A DNA stretch of 48,731 nt from an uncultured Aequorivita sp. Lineage in GTDB: Bacteria > Bacteroidota > Bacteroidia > Flavobacteriales > Flavobacteriaceae. The translations under genes and the position numbers were made by a program. Shown here in pieces: positions 43,237 through 48,731 of the stretch. The DNA lies in contig CAKZLK010000001.1 in NCBI GenBank assembly GCA_937125455.1, forward strand, positions 1 through 48,731, written 5' to 3'. The notes beneath the pieces are model-generated. The model was not told the origin of the DNA, did no database searches, and saw only the letters and a program-made list of their open reading frames with translations. Numbering within the stretch: position 1 is the stretch's first letter; the number at the start of each line of letters is the position of its first letter.

Positions 43237-43896
43237 TTATGCTTGTTTTCCAGTTTTTTCTGAAGATTTTTTTTCAATTATTTCTTCGGCATCTTTCACT
43301 TCTAGTTTCACGACTTTGTCTCGGAGCTGTGCCTTAAAAAAAGCTGCACGGCTCAAGGGTTCATATTCTTCAGTTTCACCAAGCAAAACAAGTGCTTCAC
43401 TTTTGGCTTTTCGGTAGCTGTAGTTGGCAAGATTTCCGGTACGGGTGCAGATGGCGTGTACTTTGGTAACATATTCGGCAGTTGCCATTAAAGCGGGCAT
43501 CGGGCCAAATGGGTTTCCTTTATAATCCATATCGAGCCCAGCAACAATTACACGAACGCCCCGGTTCGCTAGGTCGTTGCACACTTTTACGATTTCATCA
43601 TCAAAAAATTGAGCCTCGTCAATCCCAACCACATCACAGTTGTCTGCTAAAATGGGAATATTGGCAGCAGCAGGAACTGGTGTAGAGCGAATTTTATTAC
43701 TGTCGTGACTAGTAACAGAGTCTTCCGCATAGCGGGTGTCTATGGAGGGAGTGAAAATTTCCACTTTTTGACGCGCAAATTTGGCGCGTTTCAGTCTTCG
43801 GATAAGTTCTTCAGACTTTCCTGAAAACATAGAACCGCAGATTACTTCAATCCACCCAAATTGTTCTTTCTGATTTACGGTATTTTCAAGAAACAT
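43237..43896 (-). CDS. tdk: Thymidine kinase
   Basis: The 219-residue protein has the P-loop [11 protein letters not shown] (about 21-31) and the DEAQFF Walker-B region. The zinc-binding CxxC of type II kinases is replaced by CTRT near 150, and the second C-terminal Cys pair is missing, so the structural zinc seems lost. It phosphorylates thymidine in the salvage pathway. It is followed directly by alr. Confidence 0.93.
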   Translation of the reverse strand: MFLENTVNQKEQFGWIEVICGSMFSGKSEELIRRLKRAKFARQKVEIFTPSIDTRYAEDSVTSHDSNKIRSTPVPAAANIPILADNCDVVGIDEAQFFDDEIVKVCNDLANRGVRVIVAGLDMDYKGNPFGPMPALMATAEYVTKVHAICTRTGNLANYSYRKAKSEALVLLGETEEYEPLSRAAFFKAQLRDKVVKLEVKDAEEIIEKKSSEKTGKQA

Positions 43897-44011
43897 AGTT
43901 TAATTTTACACGAAACATTGAGCACCAATAGTATTCCTTCAAAAGAATATTCAACCTGAAAAATACTTGTTCCCATTAAAAGAACGTATTTAAACAAGAA
44001 AACAAAAATAG

Positions 44012-44042
44012 TTGACGTTTACATAAAGGATGCGTAAATTTA
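44012..44042 (+). promoter_or_regulatory. Candidate promoter for the acidic protein gene and rsmI
   Basis: TTG (44012-44014) lies 20 bp before TAAATTTA (44035-44042), one mismatch from TAnnTTTG, a spacing typical for Bacteroidota. The ATG follows 38 bp later. Confidence 0.45.
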
Positions 44043-44080
44043 TAAAAACAAAATAGAAATTCCCTTTAATTTAAAAAGAT

Positions 44081-44872
44081 ATGAAGAAGAAACTCCGCGA
44101 GCAGATAACAGCGCTCGCAAAGCAATTAATTGAAGAAGAAAAAACCTTTAAAACGAATCCTGTAAAGGGATTGGTGGGCAAACTCTATGAAAAGCTGGCC
44201 GTTCTTGAATATCTTGAAAATCAACTGGAAAATCCTTCCGAAGAACCACAAGCGGAATCTTTAGACTCCAAAAGTTTTCGGGAAGAAAACTGGTTTACAG
44301 AGCCAGAACCCGTGCCACAACCCGATCACAAAGAAGACCTTATTGAACCATTAATGGAAAAAATAAAGGACATCGTGGCACAAATGCCCCAAGAAAGTGA
44401 ACGCATTGATGAGTTGCTTGATGAAATGCTTCCAAAAAATCACGACCAAACACGTAACGAACCTGAAGAGAAACCTTCTGTAAAATACATTAAAAATGAT
44501 TTGGAGGAATTTGCTTCAAACTATCAGCAAATGCCAGAGTTTGAACGAAAATCTCCAGAGCTTTTCCCAAAATCTGTTGAGGGAACGGAAGCTAGTAAAA
44601 CCATGACTGAATCTCGCGCAAAATCTTTAAACGATTCCGTAAACAAAGGCTTAAATATTGGCCTAAACGACCGTCTTGCTTTTATAAAACACCTTTTTGA
44701 AGGACAAGTTGAAGATTATTCCCGCGTGCTTTCACAAATAAACACCATGGAAAACTACGAAGAAGCTCAAAGTTTCATCAAAGGAAAAGTAAAACCAGAT
44801 TACAATCACTGGTTGGACAAAGAAGAATATTCTGAGCGGTTTATGAATATTATTGAAAAACGTTTCAATTAA
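44081..44872 (+). CDS. Conserved acidic hypothetical protein, 263 aa
   Basis: No family is recognised. The protein is helical and highly charged: a basic N-terminus (KKKLREQITALAKQ), a long Glu/Pro-rich middle (about 50-150) likely to be disordered, and a C-terminal helical domain (LNIGLNDRLAFIKHLFEG, about 194-211). It has no signal peptide. It ends 18 bp before rsmI and shares its transcription unit. In flavobacteria such proteins beside rsmI are common, but the function is unknown. Confidence 0.8.
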   Translation: MKKKLREQITALAKQLIEEEKTFKTNPVKGLVGKLYEKLAVLEYLENQLENPSEEPQAESLDSKSFREENWFTEPEPVPQPDHKEDLIEPLMEKIKDIVAQMPQESERIDELLDEMLPKNHDQTRNEPEEKPSVKYIKNDLEEFASNYQQMPEFERKSPELFPKSVEGTEASKTMTESRAKSLNDSVNKGLNIGLNDRLAFIKHLFEGQVEDYSRVLSQINTMENYEEAQSFIKGKVKPDYNHWLDKEEYSERFMNIIEKRFN

Positions 44873-44890
44873 AAGCTACCATATCGCCTT

Positions 44891-45562
44891 ATGGCAAAAC
44901 TCTATTTGGTACCCACGCCCATCGGCAATTTAAAAGATATCACCTTTCGCGCTATTGAAGTGCTGAAAGAGGTTGATTTAATACTTGCCGAAGATACTCG
45001 AAACAGTGGAAAGCTTTTAAAGCATTTTGAAATCGGAACCCAAATGCATTCCCACCACATGCACAACGAACACAAAACGGTGGAAGGCATTGTAAAAAGA
45101 ATTCAAAGCGGTGAAAACATTGCGCTAATTAGCGATGCCGGAACTCCAGCCATTAGCGATCCCGGATTTTTATTGACTCGCGCCTGTGTGGAAGCTGGTA
45201 TTGAAGTAGATTGCCTTCCCGGTGCCACAGCTTTCGTGCCAGCGCTCGTAAACAGCGGTTTCCCGAATGATAAATTTGTTTTTGAAGGTTTTCTTCCCGT
45301 TAAAAAAGGGCGTCAAACCCGACTCGAACTTTTAGCCGAAGAAACTCGCACCATTATTTTTTATGAATCGCCGCACAAGTTGCTGAAAACACTTGCCCAA
45401 TTTGTGGAATATTTCGGCGCGGACAGACCAATTTCTGTTTCCCGGGAACTCACAAAGCTTCACGAAGAAACCGTCCGTGGCACTGCTGAAGAAGTATTAA
45501 AGCATTTTGAAAACAAGCCTCCGAAAGGAGAGATTGTGATTGTTGTTTCAGGTAAGAAATAA
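44891..45562 (+). CDS. rsmI: 16S rRNA (cytidine-1402-2'-O)-methyltransferase
   Basis: The 223-residue protein has the tetrapyrrole-methylase fold: KLYLVPTPIGNLKDITFRAIEVLK at the start, EDTRNSGKLL (35-44), SDAGTPAISDPG (81-92) and FYESPHKLL. It methylates C1402 of 16S rRNA using SAM. It is slightly shorter than some orthologues that carry a C-terminal helix-turn-helix; this one ends at the methylase domain. Confidence 0.94.
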   Translation: MAKLYLVPTPIGNLKDITFRAIEVLKEVDLILAEDTRNSGKLLKHFEIGTQMHSHHMHNEHKTVEGIVKRIQSGENIALISDAGTPAISDPGFLLTRACVEAGIEVDCLPGATAFVPALVNSGFPNDKFVFEGFLPVKKGRQTRLELLAEETRTIIFYESPHKLLKTLAQFVEYFGADRPISVSRELTKLHEETVRGTAEEVLKHFENKPPKGEIVIVVSGKK

Positions 45563-45619
45563 GAATTCTTCTTTTGAAAAACATTCAGAAATCAAAAATC
45601 TCCAATCGTTAATCTAAAT

Positions 45620-46210
45620 TCAAATATGCTTTCCTTTATTCCATCCATGCTTCCCAAGATACTGCTCGCCACTTTCCACCGCACCATCTTCAATGGAAGT
45701 CCCCATAGAATCATTCCAACGGTTTAAATAGCCAAACAGTGAAATAACGCCCAGCATTTCTACAATTTCACCTTCGTTCCAGTATTTATAAAGCCGCTGT
45801 TTTATTTCATCATTCACAGCATTGGGCACTTGGCTGGCTGCCAAAGAAAAGTCTAGAGCGGCTCGCTCAGCCTCCGAAAAAGCGGAATGGGTTCTGTACT
45901 CCCAAATATTATCAAGCTGCTCTTGCTCCGCTCCATAACGTTCTGCAGCGCGAATGGCGTGCGCTTGGCAATAGCGGCAACCTGTGGCGTTGCTACTAAC
46001 CCAAGCAATCATTCTTTTTAAAGCTGAAGTAACTCGTCCATCATTCACCATTACCGCTTTATTCAGATTGATAAACGCTTTGCTGATTGCGGGACGGTGC
46101 TGCATCGTGAGCACGCTGTTTGGGCAGAAGCCAAGCGTTTCATTAAAAAATTCAGCCAATTGCTTAGTTTCGGCGTCGTGGTTTGGAGAAAGTGGGGTTA
46201 CTAATGGCAT
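45620..46210 (-). CDS. Carboxymuconolactone decarboxylase/AhpD-like peroxidase-related protein
   Basis: The 196-residue protein has the AhpD-like core CRYCQAHAIRAAERYG (about 78-93), with two Cys and a His typical of alkylhydroperoxidase activity. Helical throughout. It could act in peroxide defence. It is probably monocistronic. Confidence 0.85.
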   Translation of the reverse strand: MPLVTPLSPNHDAETKQLAEFFNETLGFCPNSVLTMQHRPAISKAFINLNKAVMVNDGRVTSALKRMIAWVSSNATGCRYCQAHAIRAAERYGAEQEQLDNIWEYRTHSAFSEAERAALDFSLAASQVPNAVNDEIKQRLYKYWNEGEIVEMLGVISLFGYLNRWNDSMGTSIEDGAVESGEQYLGKHGWNKGKHI

Positions 46211-46288
46211 GATTTAAAATCGTTTGGTGTCCGAAAATACAAAAATTCTATTGTCTATTTCCAAATTCAAAAGTGAAATAAACCTGCT

Positions 46289-47773
46289 TTAATTTTTCAG
46301 TAATCGGAAAACGCTATTTGAAGTCTGCAAAAAATAAATTCCGCTTTGAGCAGCAGAAATATCAATCTGCGATTGCTTTTCATTTAGCTCGCCCAAAGCA
46401 ATAATTTTTCCTGTAACATCTGTTATTTGATAAGCTTCATTTTCTGAATATAAATGACGCTCAATTGTAAAAATTCCGTTTGATGGGTTCGGATAAATAG
46501 TTTTTTTTTGGTTTTGGAATTCGGGAACACTTAATTGTGAATTATTAAAACGTGCTACTAAAACATCTTGAACGCCACTTAAAAAAGGTGTAATACCAGT
46601 GCCTACAATTTTTCCATCATCTTGAACAATGGTTTTACTATCTACAAATTCCAAAAATATATTAAGGGAATAATCTCTATATCCTCCTGGAAAATAACGT
46701 TTAACAGTATATTCACCGAGTTCAAAACAATCAGTAGTGCTACCAATAGCAAGCATTCTTTGATTTTCTTGAATTATTAATTGTGAAATAGTGAATCCAG
46801 TATCCGATAGAATTTGCGTTCCATTATTACCAAAATTTAAATCTGTTTGGCCATCACTTAAATAACGAATAAAATATTGATGAAAAAATGGTTGTAATTG
46901 CATATTGCAGTAACCATAACTTCCAGCAATCACTATTTTCTGATTATGGGTAAAATCAAAACTGGCGTTACGATAGTCCATTGGGTCAATAGATTCGAAT
47001 GTTTTCGTAGTCGTTCCGTTATCACCAAAATTTACATCTATATATCCAGTAGACAAAAATTTCATTAAAATGATATCTTCTGAATAGGAATAATCCCGAA
47101 TTCCTAAAACAAACAAATTATTTTCAGCATCTACTTTTAATTCCTTGATAGTGAAAGACCCTCCTAAAAAGTTAGAAATTGCAACTCCATTTATTCCAAA
47201 ATTGGTGTCTAAAGACCCATTTTCGAGATAATGAAAAAAACCAATCTCATCATTGGCAGTAAGTTTTAAAAATAATAATGAGTTATCTGCTAAAACTAGC
47301 ATTTTACTGAAATTTCCATTCGGAATTGTTAAAACACCATTATCTCCAAAAGAATTTATCAACTCACCATTTGAGTTATATTTTGCAATTTTATACGTTT
47401 GGTTTTGATTTACTGAGAACTTGCCTCCAGTTAGAATGTTCTGTTGTTCATCTAGAAATAAATTGACGTTTTCAGAATAGCCTTCGGCGTAATTAGCAAC
47501 TAACACCCCATTATTTCCAAAAGAATTATCTAAGGTACCATCTGGCATATATCTTATTAAATATGGTTTAGTAATGCTGTTATTTATTAACGTTATTCCC
47601 GAAACAATTAATTTTTGATCAATTTGTTGAACTACAGACGATAAAAGTTCTTCACTATTCTCAATATCGGTAGTAACCACGCCTTCTGTTCCAAATGACA
47701 AATCTGGACTACCATCCTGCCCAAAAGAAACAAGTGACACGATCCCCACTAAAAAAAGTAAATATTTTTTCAT
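46289..47773 (-). CDS. Secreted delta-60 repeat protein with type IX sorting domain
   Basis: The 494-residue protein has a signal peptide (about 1-18). Six delta-60-type repeats are seen, each with a variant of D-x-x-FG-x-x-G (for example LDNSFGNNG, LDTNFGING and IDVNFGDNG), forming a propeller-like array. The C-terminal 70 residues (TIYPNPSNGIFTIERH...) match a T9SS type A sorting domain, so it is exported through the type IX machinery that PorZ belongs to. Ligand unknown. Confidence 0.9.
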   Translation of the reverse strand: MKKYLLFLVGIVSLVSFGQDGSPDLSFGTEGVVTTDIENSEELLSSVVQQIDQKLIVSGITLINNSITKPYLIRYMPDGTLDNSFGNNGVLVANYAEGYSENVNLFLDEQQNILTGGKFSVNQNQTYKIAKYNSNGELINSFGDNGVLTIPNGNFSKMLVLADNSLLFLKLTANDEIGFFHYLENGSLDTNFGINGVAISNFLGGSFTIKELKVDAENNLFVLGIRDYSYSEDIILMKFLSTGYIDVNFGDNGTTTKTFESIDPMDYRNASFDFTHNQKIVIAGSYGYCNMQLQPFFHQYFIRYLSDGQTDLNFGNNGTQILSDTGFTISQLIIQENQRMLAIGSTTDCFELGEYTVKRYFPGGYRDYSLNIFLEFVDSKTIVQDDGKIVGTGITPFLSGVQDVLVARFNNSQLSVPEFQNQKKTIYPNPSNGIFTIERHLYSENEAYQITDVTGKIIALGELNEKQSQIDISAAQSGIYFLQTSNSVFRLLKN

Positions 47774-47795
47774 AATCTTATAATTTAAAGGTTAC

Positions 47796-47885
47796 GGGGA
47801 GAATTATTCCTAAAAGATACTAAATTATCAAATACAGAAGACTCTTAAACTATAGCTATAATTTTGTAATTTTACACTTCTCCCC
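47796..47885. repeat. GGGGAGAA / TTCTCCCC inverted repeat upstream of recJ
   Basis: Two perfect 8-bp arms (47796-47803 and 47878-47885) lie 74 bp apart in the divergent region between the T9SS cargo gene and recJ; TATAGCTATA (47851-47860) is between them. Purpose unknown, possibly operator half-sites. Confidence 0.3.
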
Positions 47886-47950
47886 TTTAAAATTAATAAT
47901 CACAACTAATCCATTGTTTGTAATTTTAAACTTTGGAACTTACAATTTAT

Positions 47951-48253
47951 ATGCGCTGGACCCTAAAACCAAAACCCGAACTTGAAAAAGTGAAATCTCT
48001 TTCAAAAATTTTGAAGGTGGAACCACTAATCGCTTCCCTTTTGGTACAACGTGGTATTGAAACTTTTGAGGAAGCCGAAAAGTTTTTTCGCCCAAGTTTG
48101 AAAGATCTTCACGATCCGTTTTTGATGAAGGATATGGACAAAGCGGTTACACGAATCGAAAAAGCTATCAAAAATGAAGAAAATATCTTAATCTATGGAG
48201 ATTATGATGTGGACGGAACAACGTCTGTTTCCATGATGTATTCTTTTTTAAAA
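47951..48253 (+). pseudogene. recJ: 5' fragment of recJ (single-strand exonuclease), broken
   Basis: The first 101 residues match RecJ: an N-terminal helix region, then ILIYGDYDVDGTTS (about 80-93), the first DHH-family metal motif. The reading should run on for about 560 residues but ends within a few codons of 48253 in sequence that belongs to a transposase. The DHH motif and the rest of the catalytic core are missing. The start at 47951 (MRWTLKPKPELEK) is preferred to 47933. RecJ is important for recombination repair, so its loss, or a contig-end artefact, needs a read-level check. Confidence 0.8.
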
Positions 48254-48504
48254 GTGTTTTTCTTATGATGCTCTTCCTGATTTTCAATGTATCTTTTGGT
48301 TTTATCATGGATTGATGGACTAACAGAAAAAGCGCCATATCCTCCTTGCCATGCAAACGACTCGTAGTAATGATCCAAAGTCTTTATCCATCGACTACTA
48401 TGTCGTTTAACCTCTTCAACCAGCTTAGCCAAAGCAATATTTTTCGACATCACACACAAAATATGTATATGATTGCTTGTGCCATTAATACTGATAGGTA
48501 TTGA
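48239..48504 (-). pseudogene. Internal fragment of an IS200/IS605-type (Y1) transposase
   Basis: The minus-strand frame 48504 to 48239 reads PISINGTSNHIHIL, then SKNIALAKLVEE, SSRWIK, WQGGYGAFSVSP and NQEEHHKKNTFKKEY. The HIH of the HUH nuclease and the following helices are typical of TnpA, but the first 40 or so and last 25 or so residues are missing. It lies between the recJ fragment and an unrelated frame, so it is not a complete insertion sequence. Confidence 0.8.
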
Positions 48505-48731
48505 TTAGGTTTTAAGTTGTACGATTCACCAACATTTATTTTTACGTAATCAGACGACCATTCTTTTTTAAATTGAGAATCAAGGGTTGTATTACCTGAA
48601 ATAGTAAACAGCATCATTTTCTTTTGTTTATTAATCTGATTAAGCCAGAAAGATTCAGTCTCTGTCCGAGAAAGCATGAGCCATTCATGAGGGTGATGGT
48701 TGAGCATTACTCGATTAGTATCATTATTTTC
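48450..48731 (-). CDS. Unidentified partial open frame at the window edge
   Basis: The minus frame is open from the right edge to a stop at 48450, overlapping the transposase fragment in another frame. Only about 75 residues before KPNQ (about 48507) look like genuine coding sequence: NRVMLNHHPHEWLMLSRTE (near 48714-48658), then a Lys/Asn-rich stretch. No family is recognised. The part past 48507 overlaps the transposase and is likely read-through. Confidence 0.35.
   Translation of the reverse strand, partial: ENNDTNRVMLNHHPHEWLMLSRTETESFWLNQINKQKKMMLFTISGNTTLDSQFKKEWSSDYVKINVGESYNLKPNQYLSVLMAQAIIYIFCV

Overview
The window looks like a chromosomal contig of a marine-type member of the Flavobacteriaceae (Bacteroidota), possibly close to Aequorivita, although the genus is only an impression. 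Supporting signs are low GC content, AT-rich leaders with TAnnTTTG-type -7 promoter boxes, type IX secretion genes (porZ and a protein with a type A sorting domain), a lipid-anchored S9 peptidase, a YicC-Gmk-NadD cluster and a GdhA gene divergent from a flavobacterial outer-membrane protein.

Layout. (1) 1-6957, minus strand: a probable surface/secretion operon containing a Tat-exported intradiol-dioxygenase-like protein, two near-identical tail-collar proteins and a giant repeat-rich secreted protein that runs off the left edge. (2) 7018-16222, plus strand: a gene strongly resembling a protein arginine methyltransferase (PRMT), a soluble NtrB-like kinase with an NtrC-like sigma54 activator, then a canonical sigma54 promoter (10904-10918) in front of an overlooked 57-residue four-cysteine protein and an NAD-type glutamate dehydrogenase. 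These are followed by a GreA/Rnk-like protein, a small unknown protein and the three-gene proton-translocating transhydrogenase. I read this as a regulated nitrogen/redox module: glutamate oxidation makes NADH and transhydrogenase converts it to NADPH. (3) 16241-24549: mixed single genes (serine hydrolase, small Cys-rich protein, SdiA-regulated-like protein, PPOX stress protein, semialdehyde dehydrogenase, GNAT, ferritin) and recO, which is coupled to porZ. (4) 24549-37709: porZ, NADP-type gdhA, cystathionine gamma-synthase, a lipoprotein, an ArsC-like/EamA pair, a thioesterase, an alpha/beta hydrolase, yicC-gmk-nadD and gpsA. (5) 37738-47773: prolyl oligopeptidase, DoxX, asd, mscL, tdk-alr, an unknown acidic protein with rsmI, an AhpD-like protein and a delta-60 repeat T9SS cargo protein. 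(6) 47951-48731: the 5' end of recJ, broken at about 48250 and joined to an internal piece of an IS200-like transposase and then to an unrelated open frame. This is either a rearrangement scar or a chimeric contig end.

No tRNA, rRNA, CRISPR array, prophage or defence island was seen. The strongest candidates for something new are the sigma54-controlled four-Cys peptide/GDH unit beside its own activator, and the bacterial PRMT-like protein upstream of it.
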